Assembly: GCA_947176615.1 (NCBI GenBank) | Contig: CAMWRO010000031.1 | Coordinates: forward strand, 1-16,231 | Direction: 5' to 3' | Source of the DNA: an uncultured Porphyromonadaceae bacterium | GTDB lineage: Bacteria > Bacteroidota > Bacteroidia > Bacteroidales > Muribaculaceae | Length of the DNA: 16,231 nt | Shown here: positions 1 to 8,800 of the stretch, one piece after another | Layout: each line of letters starts with the position of its first letter | Numbering within the stretch: the first letter of the stretch is position 1 | The notes under the pieces: generated by a model | Database searches by the model: none | What the model saw: the letters and a program-made list of their open reading frames with translations, nothing else | Told to the model about the DNA's origin: nothing | Translations under genes and position numbers: made by a program

Positions 1-1034
1 ACAACAACACCCGTGTAATCAACGCCCGTCTCAGATTCCGCAAGGGGGATGATGAATCTGGTGCCGCTATTGAGATTTTCTGCCTTGAACCGCAGTCGCC
101 GAGGGATTATGCGATGAATTTCGCATCAGAGGGCCGGTGTGCGTGGATATGCTTCGTCGGCAATTCCAAGCGGTGGAAAAGCGGTGAGCTGAAAATGAGG
201 CTTGACGTCGGCGGCACCGAGGTGGTGCTCGCGGCCACGCGACTCGACCGTGTCGGTAACGCATCGGTAATCGAATTCAGCTGGACTCCCGCCGATATAA
301 CCTTCAGCCGCATAATTGCCGCTGCCGGGGAAATCCCTATTCCGCCTTATCTCAACCGCTCGACCGAAGAAAGCGACTCATCGGATTATCAGACCGTGTT
401 CAGCCACATCCAAGGATCGGTGGCCGCGCCGACGGCCGGACTGCACTTTACCCCCGCCGTCCTTGAGGCAATCGACCGTCGCGGCATTCCGCGTCGGGAA
501 CTGACACTGCATGTCGGGGCCGGGACGTTTCAGCCGGTCAAAAGCGACTCGATAGGGGAGCATGAGATGCACAGCGAGTTTATCGCCGTGGACCGCGAAT
601 TGATTGAAGAACTCGCGGCGACATCACGCAGGGTGGTAGCTGTCGGGACCACGTCGGTGCGCACCCTTGAAAGCCTCTACCACCTCGGCTGCATGATTCA
701 TCAGGGACTGACACCCGACGAGCTGCCGCAATGGTATCCTTATAGCGAAGACCATCCCCGCCTGACTGTGGCTCAGTCGATGAAAGCGGTGTTGTCCCAT
801 CTCGACGCTACCGGGCAGCCGGCGCTTGTGGCCGCGACGCGGCTGATGATTGCCCCCGGTTATGATTACAGAATGGTCAAGGCGATTGTCACAAACTTTC
901 ATCAGCCTCGGTCAACCCTGCTGTTGCTCGTGTCGGCTTTTATCGGAGGCGGCTGGAGGGAAGTCTACGATTTTGCCCTTAACGGTGATTTCCGATTTCT
1001 CTCCTACGGCGATGCCTGTTTGTTTTTGAGGTGA
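1..1034 (+). CDS. queA: S-adenosylmethionine:tRNA ribosyltransferase-isomerase (5' end missing)
   Basis: QueA transfers and isomerises the ribosyl part of S-adenosylmethionine onto 7-aminomethyl-7-deazaguanine in tRNA, giving epoxyqueuosine at wobble position 34. The gene runs in from the left edge: the reading frame is open from base 3, where the peptide starts NNTRVINARLRF, and stops at TGA 1032-1034, giving 343 visible residues. The roughly 400-residue family length implies that about 60 N-terminal residues lie outside. Family signatures are clear: PTAGLHFTPAVLEAI, HVGAGTFQPVK, AVGTTSVRTLES and, near the C-terminus, TNFHQPRSTLLLLVSAF followed by GDACLF. An ATG at 114 lies inside conserved sequence and is not the start. 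I see no good terminator after it. The enzyme is cytoplasmic. The identification is close to certain from the motifs; the exact start cannot be seen. Confidence 0.96.
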   Translation, partial: NNTRVINARLRFRKGDDESGAAIEIFCLEPQSPRDYAMNFASEGRCAWICFVGNSKRWKSGELKMRLDVGGTEVVLAATRLDRVGNASVIEFSWTPADITFSRIIAAAGEIPIPPYLNRSTEESDSSDYQTVFSHIQGSVAAPTAGLHFTPAVLEAIDRRGIPRRELTLHVGAGTFQPVKSDSIGEHEMHSEFIAVDRELIEELAATSRRVVAVGTTSVRTLESLYHLGCMIHQGLTPDELPQWYPYSEDHPRLTVAQSMKAVLSHLDATGQPALVAATRLMIAPGYDYRMVKAIVTNFHQPRSTLLLLVSAFIGGGWREVYDFALNGDFRFLSYGDACLFLR

Positions 1035-1061
1035 TGTAACTATTTGAAATTCAAAATTTTA

Positions 1062-1069
1062 CCCCCCCC
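1062..1069. repeat. C8 homopolymer in the queA-downstream gap
   Basis: Eight consecutive C residues lie in the 193-bp gap between queA and the next gene. The last four C plus T (1066-1070) can pair with AGGGG at 1090-1094 around a 19-base loop, but no T-run follows, so this is not a convincing terminator. The tract is outside coding sequence and has no assigned role. Confidence 0.6.
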
Positions 1070-1141
1070 TAATGGCGCAAAACGACATCAGGGGCCAGTA
1101 AAAAAACGGTCTGAATTTTAGGTTATTATGACTTTTTTGAC

Positions 1142-1150
1142 TATATTTGC
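1142..1150 (+). promoter_or_regulatory. Probable Bacteroidetes -7 promoter box for the sugar-phosphate transferase gene
   Basis: TATATTTGC matches the Bacteroidetes sigma-ABfr -7 consensus TAnnTTTG exactly. It lies 77 bases before the ATG at 1228. The -33 element is weak: the nearest T-rich stretch is TTTT at 1116-1119, a little farther away than usual. Initiation would be expected about 5-10 bases downstream of the box, leaving a leader of roughly 70 bases. This is a motif match only. Confidence 0.55.
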
Positions 1151-1227
1151 GAAAATTTGATATTGTGTGTGATTAAAATTGTCACATCCTTTTTCAATCT
1201 ATACTAAACAAATCTCACGGAGTAAGT

Positions 1228-2340
1228 ATGAGCTATTGGTTTTGGAACATAGGAGCTGTTTTTTGCCTCTGTGTCTTTTCAGCCGGAATCTTGATTCCGC
1301 AAATATTACTGATTGCATTCCGCAAAAAGTTGTTTGATGTGCCCGATGCGCGCAAAATACACAAGGGTGCAGTCCCGCGTCTCGGAGGCATAGCATTCAT
1401 GCCGGTGATATTTTTTTCCTATGCACTTGCCATCGTGTCCAACCTTTTGCTTGGGTATGAGGCATTGCCACAGGCCGCATTGAATGAAGATCTGATGCTG
1501 CTCTGTGTGCTGTGTGCGTTGCAATTGCTTTACCTCGTCGGTATGGCCGATGACTTGATCGGTATAAAGTATCGAGCCAAGTTTGTCGTCCAGATTATAT
1601 GTGCCGCGTTGCTTATCGCGGGCGGAGACTATTTCGGAAACCTCGACGGCATTCTGGGCATATATGAATGGCCGCTATGGATAGCGTGGCCCTTCACAGC
1701 GGTAGTCATTGTGTTTCTGATTAACGCAATAAACCTGATTGACGGCATTGACGGCCTCGCGTCGGGTCTGAGTTCGATTGCATGTATAATCTACGGTGTG
1801 GCATTCTATTCTACCGGCGATTATGCCTTTGCGATGCTTGCCTTCGCGACACTGGGTGTGCTTGTGCCGTTTTTCTATTACAACGTTTTCGGAAATGCTG
1901 AAAAACACAGCAAGATATTCATGGGTGATACCGGCTCTCTGACAGTAGGTCTGTTGCTGAGCGTGCTTGGAATCAAGCTCTTTAGCTTGGAACCCACTGA
2001 CACTGTCAATATAGGCTCTCCGGCTGTATTGGCGTTTTCGCCCCTGATTATACCGTGTTTTGATGTCGTGCGAGTCTATTTCCACCGCATCCGCAATAAG
2101 AAAAATCCGTTTAGCCCTGACAAGAACCACATTCACCACAAGTTGCTTGCTATGGGGTTGAACCAGCGTGTGGCCATGATTACCATTATAACCGTCTCGC
2201 TGCTCTTGAGCCTCATGAACGTGGCGTTCTATTCATGGTTGCATTTAAATCTTAATGTTATAATCATCGTTGACGTGGCTTTGTGGACTATTGCCAATAT
2301 CATGATTTCGCAGAAAATACGGAAGAAAAATAACGAATAA
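1228..2340 (+). CDS. MraY/WecA-family undecaprenyl-phosphate sugar-1-phosphate transferase
   Basis: This 370-residue integral membrane enzyme should transfer a (GlcNAc-like) sugar-1-phosphate from a UDP-sugar to undecaprenyl phosphate, the first membrane step of O-antigen, capsule or other surface glycan synthesis. The protein is a string of hydrophobic helices with the family's cytoplasmic motifs: DARKIHKGAVPRLGG (40-54), the Mg-binding GMADDLIG (105-112, D108/D109), NAINLIDGIDGLA (166-178), FMGDTGSL (231-238) and the WecA/TagO-type histidine motif KNHIHH (299-304). The HIHH motif and the DGIDGLA version favour WecA/TagO over MraY. The ATG at 1228 is preceded by CGGAG and by a -7 promoter box. 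It is monocistronic, ending at a strong terminator. No glycosyltransferase neighbours are present, so the sugar and the final glycan cannot be deduced from context. Confidence 0.93.
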   Translation: MSYWFWNIGAVFCLCVFSAGILIPQILLIAFRKKLFDVPDARKIHKGAVPRLGGIAFMPVIFFSYALAIVSNLLLGYEALPQAALNEDLMLLCVLCALQLLYLVGMADDLIGIKYRAKFVVQIICAALLIAGGDYFGNLDGILGIYEWPLWIAWPFTAVVIVFLINAINLIDGIDGLASGLSSIACIIYGVAFYSTGDYAFAMLAFATLGVLVPFFYYNVFGNAEKHSKIFMGDTGSLTVGLLLSVLGIKLFSLEPTDTVNIGSPAVLAFSPLIIPCFDVVRVYFHRIRNKKNPFSPDKNHIHHKLLAMGLNQRVAMITIITVSLLLSLMNVAFYSWLHLNLNVIIIVDVALWTIANIMISQKIRKKNNE

Positions 2341-2355
2341 TAATAAATAACAGAT

Positions 2356-2395
2356 AAGCGCGATCCGCAGAGTCAAAATTCTGCGGATCGCGCTT
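2356..2395. terminator. Strong hairpin terminator between convergent genes
   Basis: A perfect 16-bp GC-rich inverted repeat (arms 2356-2371 and 2380-2395, starting AAGCGCGATCC) with an 8-base loop sits 15 bases after the transferase stop codon. It is followed by TTATTG and preceded by an A/T-rich stretch. It should end the plus-strand transcript, and it may also act on the minus-strand operon arriving from the other side (stop at 2403). Confidence 0.88.
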
Positions 2396-2402
2396 TTATT
2401 GT

Positions 2403-3329
2403 TCAAATTATGAATGTGAATTTCATTGTCAGGCGGCATCCAAGACCCTCCTTGAAATCGCAGAGTCCCGTTGCGGGAGTGCCGTCTTCCGAGGCCGGCC
2501 CGAGGTCATAGATTTTTTCTCCTGCCGCGTGGTAATGTTCCATGACTTTCCATGCCATGAAGTTCATGGGGCGCAGTGAACGGTAGGCGGGAAGGTCGCC
2601 CCAGTTTATCAGTTGGACTATTCCGGGAGCGACATGGTAGATTTGTGCGGCCGCAACATCCTTTCCGTCAAGAGTCATGATGAAAAAGTCGGCTTTGAGA
2701 ACGGCGGCCGTGTCGATGACAGCCTGTCGCGACATGCGCAGGGCGTGTCCGAGGCTTTCGTGATTGATGCGGATTACCTCGTAGGCTCGCGATATGTCGT
2801 CGGGCGTGTTGCCGAGCGGCTCAAACCTGAAATCGCTCTTGAGTGAGGTGTGAAAATTGCGCCGCGCACTCGGGCTAAGCCATTTTTCAAAGTCGGTCAC
2901 CCTGTCCAGCTCGTAGTGATAGTTGTAGTCGGCATGTGACAGCGCGCCCGGGCGGTTGAGTAGAGCGGCCGTTATCTTCATGTTCATTTCGGGAGAATGG
3001 AACCGGGGTGGGAGGGTTAGGCGCACCGGCATTCCTTTTTCGCGGCCGAAATCGGCAACAGCTTCGACAGCCTCGTTGACTTTTTCAATGCGCTCGTCGC
3101 GGGAATATTCAAGGCCGCCGTATGGGGCCGAAAACGGGGAGGCGAGCAGGTCGCCCCGGTCGCCGAGTATGAGGCCGAAACGGGTGCGGCCTTCGTCCTC
3201 GATGAGGAGATAAAGGACTTTCCCGACTTTTGACGCGTTGAGAGAGGCAAACGGGATTGAGTTGAACACATGCCCCGCCTGAGGGAACCGGTTGCGGTAG
3301 TCGGCCGCGCTGACCTCTCTGACAATCAT
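2403..3329 (-). CDS. FemAB/GNAT-type acyltransferase-like protein
   Basis: A 308-residue soluble protein that reads as a two-lobed member of the GNAT superfamily close to the FemAB or Acetyltransf_6 (BioF2-like) group. The C-terminal half carries the typical sequence: FFIMTLDGKDVAAAQIYH (about 215-232), a central INWGD (241-245), and near the end YDLGPASEDGTPATGL then FKEGLGCRLTMKF (about 274-304). Such proteins transfer acyl or aminoacyl groups to small molecules, lipids or cell-wall precursors. The substrate here is not deducible. There is no signal peptide or membrane helix. It is the last gene of a four-gene minus-strand operon, and its ATG overlaps the stop of the upstream YciO-like gene (ATGA), which suggests translational coupling. 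The superfamily is fairly secure; the precise family and reaction are not. Confidence 0.82.
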   Translation of the reverse strand: MIVREVSAADYRNRFPQAGHVFNSIPFASLNASKVGKVLYLLIEDEGRTRFGLILGDRGDLLASPFSAPYGGLEYSRDERIEKVNEAVEAVADFGREKGMPVRLTLPPRFHSPEMNMKITAALLNRPGALSHADYNYHYELDRVTDFEKWLSPSARRNFHTSLKSDFRFEPLGNTPDDISRAYEVIRINHESLGHALRMSRQAVIDTAAVLKADFFIMTLDGKDVAAAQIYHVAPGIVQLINWGDLPAYRSLRPMNFMAWKVMEHYHAAGEKIYDLGPASEDGTPATGLCDFKEGLGCRLTMKFTFII

Positions 3330-3937
3330 TCCAACTCTCCTTTCCCTTCGCGTATTATCTCGGGGGAGGAGGAGTCGAGCAGGTCGACAATCGTTGACGG
3401 GATGATGTCGCCTGTGCCACCGTCGACCATGAGGTCAATGTCGTTTTCATACCGTGTCGCTATGGCCAGCGGCTCGCATCCGTCCTCGGGAATATCTTCA
3501 TCCCACTTTATCGAGGTGGTCAGTATGGGGCCTCCGAGACGGCGTGAAATTTCAGTCGCAATCGCGTTGCCCGGGATGCGGACACCTACCGTCTTGCGCC
3601 CCTTGAACACCTTGGGCAGCTTGGTCGATGCCGGGAGGATGAATGTGAAGGGTCCCGGAAGGTTGGTGCGGAGAATGCGGAAAGCCTCGTTGTCGATGCG
3701 GGCATAGTCGCTTGCCATCGAGATGTCGGCGCAGATGACCGATAGAAATTCTTTAGCGGGGTTGATGCCTTTTAACTTGCAGATGCGCTCGACGGCACCG
3801 TTGTTGAGAGCGTCACACCCGATTGCATACAGGGTGTCGGTCGGGTAGATGATGATTCCGCCGTCACGCAGCGTCTCGACGACCTCGTCCATAAAAAGGT
3901 CGTTGATGCTGGTGGGGTACATTCTCAAGGTTTTCAT
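3326..3937 (-). CDS. YciO-type member of the Sua5/YrdC/YciO family (putative threonylcarbamoyl-AMP synthase)
   Basis: This 203-residue protein has the Sua5/YrdC fold signatures: YPTDTLYAIGCDA (31-43), KLKGINPAKEFLSVIC (54-69), GPFTFIL (95-101), VGVRIPG (117-123) and PSTIVDL (180-186). TsaC/Sua5 enzymes make threonylcarbamoyl-AMP for the t6A modification of ANN-decoding tRNAs. In detail, however, the sequence resembles E. coli YciO, as I recall it, more than TsaC: the same length, ILTTSIK in place of the TsaC-type TSAN segment, and the ending VDLLDSSSPEIIREGKGEL. YciO is a homologue whose role as a bona fide TsaC is doubtful, so the usual t6A label should be provisional. The start overlaps the stop of the B3/B4 gene by four bases (ATGA), and the 3' end overlaps the acyltransferase gene in the same way. 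Confidence 0.88.
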   Translation of the reverse strand: MKTLRMYPTSINDLFMDEVVETLRDGGIIIYPTDTLYAIGCDALNNGAVERICKLKGINPAKEFLSVICADISMASDYARIDNEAFRILRTNLPGPFTFILPASTKLPKVFKGRKTVGVRIPGNAIATEISRRLGGPILTTSIKWDEDIPEDGCEPLAIATRYENDIDLMVDGGTGDIIPSTIVDLLDSSSPEIIREGKGELE

Positions 3938-4599
3938 GGGTGAAATTCTTTTACGGTTATATTGGTTGCCCCGGCATATTTTTCGAGCAGTTCACGGGTG
4001 AGGGCGATTGTTTCGTCGGCCGGAGTTTCTTCGCGGTAAATATTTATTGTCATCAGCAGGCGGCGGGTCGCGGTGGTGAGCTTTGTGCGCTCGTTGTCGC
4101 TTGTCGGTGTCCCGATTCCTCCGATAGCGTCGCGATACACGGGAAGGTGCTCGATGTTGAGCATCCCGCGCCCGATTCCTTCAAATGGTTCTCCGTCGCG
4201 TCCCGCGCCGAGAGTCAGAGTGTCACCTTGGATGAGGTCGGCATCAAAGCCGCCGATAGAATATCCGGTGCGCACCGATATGAGGTTGATGATGTCGACA
4301 AGGGTGTTGATGCGGTACAATTCCATCCCCTTGACAAGCCGGCGGCACAACGCCTCGGCACTGGGGCGGTAACGGTTGGGCTCCTTGCCGAGCGCCTTGT
4401 AGGCGTCACGGGTTCCTGCAATCGCGGGGCGCTTGTTGATCATCGGGAGGTCATAGCGTTTTCTGATTTCCTCCCCTTCGGTCAGAAGAAGGTTCCAAAG
4501 GTCATCGGGGGTGTCGCTGTTGACCACGTCGGCCTCGACGGTGACGGTGCGCAGGGCGGGAGCCGCCGAGACTATTGCTGGTTCATATATTATGTTCAT
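3934..4599 (-). CDS. Stand-alone B3/B4 tRNA-binding domain protein (COG3382-like)
   Basis: A 221-residue soluble protein that corresponds to the B3/B4 domain of the phenylalanyl-tRNA synthetase beta chain without the rest of the synthetase. Recognisable segments are RPAIAGTRDAYKALGKEPNR (57-76), the helix PSAEALCRRLVKG (79-91), and NLISVRTGYSIGGFDAD (105-121), followed by GIGRGMLNIEHLPVYRD (141-157). In PheRS this domain hydrolyses Tyr-tRNA(Phe). Stand-alone copies have been proposed to act in trans on mischarged tRNA or to bind other ligands, but their function is not settled. It lies between the histidine kinase and the YciO-like gene with ATGA overlaps on both sides, so it is probably translated in step with them. 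The domain assignment is firm; the activity is inferred from the family only. Confidence 0.85.
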   Translation of the reverse strand: MNIIYEPAIVSAAPALRTVTVEADVVNSDTPDDLWNLLLTEGEEIRKRYDLPMINKRPAIAGTRDAYKALGKEPNRYRPSAEALCRRLVKGMELYRINTLVDIINLISVRTGYSIGGFDADLIQGDTLTLGAGRDGEPFEGIGRGMLNIEHLPVYRDAIGGIGTPTSDNERTKLTTATRRLLMTINIYREETPADETIALTRELLEKYAGATNITVKEFHP

Positions 4600-5810
4600 C
4601 GGTCAATGGGGAATTCTATTCTAAATGTTGTGCCCACGCCGGGCTCGGAATTCTTCACATATATGCGGCCGTGGTGGTATTCCTCTATTATTCGCTTGGC
4701 GAGAGTGAGTCCCAGTCCCCATCCGCGTTTTTTGGTGGTAAACCCGGGATTGAAAATCGTTTTGAAATTCTTGCGCGACATACCTTTGCCGGTGTCGGTG
4801 ACTTCGACGATTGCGATGTCCTTGTCTCGTTGGGTGACAATCGTGATGTTGCCTTCGGCCTCCATTGCGTCGACGGCATTTTTCATGAGGTTTTCCATCA
4901 CCCATTCGGCGAGCGGCTCTGACATCATTACCGGCAGCGGCTCGCCGGCGGGGATGAACTTGATGGAGATGCGTGTCGAGATGCGTGTTGACATGTAGGA
5001 GGCGGAACGCTCGACAGCTTCGTTGAGGTCGACCGGTTCCATCTGAGGCTTTGAGCCGATTTTAGAGAATCGCGACGCGATGGTTGACAATCGTCTGACA
5101 TCCTTGTTCATCTCGGCGACCGTGTCGCGGTCTACCCCCAGTTCGCTCAAAATTTCCATCCATGCCATCAGTGACGAGATGGGTGTCCCGAGCTGGTGGG
5201 CCGTTTCCTTGGATAGTCCCACCCACACCTTGTTTTGCTCGGCCCGTTTTGTCGATGAAACGGCATAGTAGACAATCGCCACAAACACGATGAGGATGAC
5301 CACTTGGATATAGGGATACAGGCTCAGGCTTTTCAGCAGCTTGGAATCCTCGTAGTAGAGATGCTGGTTCAGTGTCGGGGTGATGACGATGTGGATGACG
5401 TTGGTGGTGTGGCGCAGGTCGGCAAGTTTGTTTTGCAGAAACAGCTCGTTGGCCTCGCTCAGAAAGAAAGGCATCATGGAATCGACAGGCTCGGGGAGGT
5501 CAAAATTCCGGTGCATGATGATGTTGCCCCTGTCGTCGGTCAGCAGGACGGGGATGGTGCGGTTTTCTTCAATGATGCTCAGGAGGAAATCGACATTTCC
5601 CATTGAAGGCTCGCCGTCATCGCCTGAAGTGCCGAGCGTCGAAAGCTCCCGAGTCGCGTCGGCCCATATCTGCATTCTCGCTCTTTCCTGTGCCGACAGG
5701 TCGGCCACCAACCGCGAGGAGTAATAAAGAAACAACGCCACGACTACCACCGAAATCACGAGGAAAACGATGGTGCCATAGCGCCTTGTTTCATAAATGT
5801 TCAGATTCAC
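4596..5810 (-). CDS. Membrane-bound sensor histidine kinase, orphan
   Basis: A 404-residue kinase with two membrane helices (about 12-32 and 166-184) enclosing a periplasmic sensor of roughly 130 residues. There is no obvious HAMP domain. The phospho-accepting His is H205 in KETAHQLGTPISSL. The ATPase domain shows the N-box ENLMKNAVDAM (306-316), G1 DTGKGM (339-344), FNPGFTT and G2 GWGLGLTLAKRI (363-374). It should autophosphorylate and pass phosphate to an Asp on a response regulator, but none is encoded in this window. The start is GTG at 5810, directly after an in-frame TAA; no ATG occurs before the first membrane helix. It is the first gene of an ATGA-linked four-gene operon. It starts only 73 bp downstream of the fimbrial operon on the same strand, with no clear terminator or promoter between. 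The input signal is unknown. Confidence 0.92.
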   Translation of the reverse strand: MNLNIYETRRYGTIVFLVISVVVVALFLYYSSRLVADLSAQERARMQIWADATRELSTLGTSGDDGEPSMGNVDFLLSIIEENRTIPVLLTDDRGNIIMHRNFDLPEPVDSMMPFFLSEANELFLQNKLADLRHTTNVIHIVITPTLNQHLYYEDSKLLKSLSLYPYIQVVILIVFVAIVYYAVSSTKRAEQNKVWVGLSKETAHQLGTPISSLMAWMEILSELGVDRDTVAEMNKDVRRLSTIASRFSKIGSKPQMEPVDLNEAVERSASYMSTRISTRISIKFIPAGEPLPVMMSEPLAEWVMENLMKNAVDAMEAEGNITIVTQRDKDIAIVEVTDTGKGMSRKNFKTIFNPGFTTKKRGWGLGLTLAKRIIEEYHHGRIYVKNSEPGVGTTFRIEFPIDR

Positions 5811-5883
5811 TTATTAATAACGGTCAGGCATCGGGAAAAATTACACATGACGGTAAATTAACAGGGCGATTCATAATGACAAG

Positions 5884-8800
5884 TTAAGGGGTGGGGGTCA
5901 CGTCGCAGACGGGCCACACGGTGAACCCATAGGAATTGTTGGAGGTTTGACACGAGCCGCACGGAATCTTCTTGGGTGATGCAGATGCAGTGCGGTTGTC
6001 AATATATAAAATCATAGTCTGCGAGGAGCCTGACAATGTTGAGGAACAGATGAATGTAACTTTGGAATAGGCAGGGAATGTCTTGTCTTTGAGATAGTCA
6101 GGCAGCTCGTCCGGATTCTTGACATTCATGTTTCTCATGCCGGTGGCATATAATCTGACCGGATCGCCTGTACCCGAGGAGTTGCTTGTCAGTGTCCACG
6201 AGCAGGTAGCGTCGTCAAATTCTATCGGATTGTCAGGCCATGAATGGTCGACATTATAGTTGGGGTTTTGTGTGTTGGTTAAGACGTCTTTGTTATAATG
6301 AATCAGACCGGTATAGGCTGCTGCCGCAGGGATGTTGAATCCGGCGGGACACGGGTCGTAGATTGTTTTTGTAACCGGTTGCGAGTTTCGCGGATCTATC
6401 GATGTTCCGACTCCGTATTGCCTTGCTGTGGAGTTCCATGCGTTGTACATTGTCGATCTGACGACGACTTCTCCTTTGTCGTTTTTGGTGTCGTCTTCAA
6501 GATAGTTTGTGCCTGCAGTGGTGTGCCAGTGGGTACGGTAGTTTTGGCCGACCGAAGACGAGAGGTCTTTACCCATGATGAAATGGTGGGGGTGTTGGAT
6601 AGCCTGCCCCATGTTATAGCCGTTGTCGGTGGGGGAGCGGGTGAACTCGTAGTCGGGGTCAAAGTCAAATATCGGTTTGTTGAGCATGGTAAATTCTGTA
6701 TCCAATCCCTTGTATGGGAAGTAGTAGTGGCCATATATGTCATATATGCCGGGAACCATCGGGTCTTTGCGCCCCCATTGGTAATATGTGTTGTCACCGG
6801 CAAGCGAGGCTATTATCCGCTGCTGGGTAAATGTGAGCTTCTTGTCGCCGATTTGTGTCACGGCGAGTTTGCCTCCCTTGTGGTCGGTGAGGTCAAATTC
6901 AAATTTTATCTTCATCGTGCGCTCGTCGGCACTGCCGTGGGCATCACAGTAGCCGAGGGTTGACGGCGCAAATGTATAGGTGTATCCGTCGTCGGCGCGC
7001 GACTTGATGCGGCCGGTGTCCCAGTTTTTCGTTGTGACCCAGATGTGCCAGCTCCACACGATGGTGTTGTCGGCGTTGCGCACGGCTATAACGGCGTTGC
7101 CCTGCGCGATGGTGTGGGGGCTGACGCGGAAACTGATATAGTCGCCGGTGTCATCGAGTTTTACGAGGTCAATCAATCCCGGGGAATCAGACCACAGCAG
7201 GAATGCGTCTTTCAGCGGTCCGGCCTGATTCTTTATATAGGGGGTTGTTATGGGCTTGTTGTCGTGGTCGGCAAAGAAAATCATGCCGGGATGAGGGGTG
7301 CCGCTGCCGTCGGCGCGGTTTATGGTATAGGCACCGGTGTTGGCTGTGCCGTTTTTCAGCGAGTTGCCGTAGACGGTGCGGAATTTATAGGTGCCGGGTT
7401 CATGAATCATGTAGCAGTTGGCCGATTCTGATTCCGACAGGTCTTTTATGTCGTTGCGCATGGTGCGCGGGAAATCTTTCTGCAATGTGTTGCTGAACAG
7501 TGGTTGTGGCTGGAACAGGAGCGAGCCGGTCTTGGTCTCGGTGGTTCCTTCGGGGTCGAATGTGTCGTTGTCGCCGTTGGGTTCCCATGTGGCTTCCTCC
7601 CAGTCGCCCGACGTTCCTGCGGCTGAGTAGATTTTGAACGGGACGGCGAGGTCTTTGGTTTCCGCGCCCTTCTGGGTGACGCGCACGAAGGCTGTCAGAT
7701 TGACGTTGCGGATTGCTCCTGAAAACGGGATGGAATCGATAGGGAACACATCTTCAGTGCCGTTTTTGACGAGTTTCACCACGGGAGTGACCACAACGCC
7801 TGTTGATGACACGGAGTAGGTGTAGAGTTTTCCTGATTCCCATGATTTTTTATTTCCGCCGATGGAGGCGGTGAGGGTCCGCTTGGTATTGGTCAGTCGG
7901 TCGGTAAACTCGATCGTCAGTTTGGCGTCGGCGGTCAGTTGCTGGGGAATCATGAAGAATGTGAGGCGGTCGTCTTTGCCGTCCGCGTCTTTGCCGCCGG
8001 CTATTGTCAGTCCGGGTGAGGAATATGGGTTTTCGGTGCCTTGATAGTCAAAATTCACGGTTGTGGCAACAGAGTAGGATGCTGACGGCGTTCCGCTGAC
8101 TTTCCACTCGCCGGTCGATAGGGTCAGAGTCCCTGAGCCGTGGACACCCGAGATGGTCACGCGCGTGATGTCGCCGGCAAGCAATGCGTCGCCGCTCCTG
8201 ATGCTGATTGCGGAAAGGGCATGGCCGAATGACAGCTTGACGGCGGGAGAACCGGCGCCGGCAACGTCGGCGATGGCGGTCAGAAGGTCGGTCTGATCGG
8301 CGACATTGTCTTTTACAGTAAAAGTTATCGAGGGGTGGGAGCCGCTTTCGGAATGGGTGATGCCGTTTTCAGAGGTGGAGTAGGGGGCATAGGCCATAAA
8401 GCGTAGCCGTCCCGAGCCGGGCCAGTCAAGTTTGCCCGCCGGGGTCCATGTCGAGGCATTCAGGCTGACAGAGGTGTTGCAGGCAAAATTGGCGTTGAAT
8501 TCTGTCAGGTCTTCGGCCTGTGAGCTGCTGTCGTAGCAGATTGCCGACAGGCCGAATGATGTGGGGAAAGTCTCGACGGTCGTCGAGACGCCGCGCGACA
8601 TTGTCGGCGCGGCTGCCGGTGTATAAGTGTCGAGGTTTTCACTCTCCGAGACAAGATATAGCTGTTCTCCGAATCCGTTGTCCTCAATCTCCTCGATGAG
8701 GATGTCGGTGGCATCGTTGCGTGAAGTCACATTGCCCTTGGTCCATGAAGATTCCAGTGTCACGTCAAATGTCGGCCGGCGTGTTATGTCGCCGTTGTCG

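Noticed and set aside
3940..4998. A 352-residue open frame on the plus strand opposite the B3/B4 and kinase genes
   Set aside because: It is antisense to two genes with clear family motifs and ATGA coupling, has no recognisable domain, and reflects codon bias of the opposite strand.
6298..6963. A 221-residue plus-strand frame opposite the large fimbrial lipoprotein
   Set aside because: The minus-strand frame has a signal peptide and family motifs; the antisense frame has Cys/Val-rich shadow composition.
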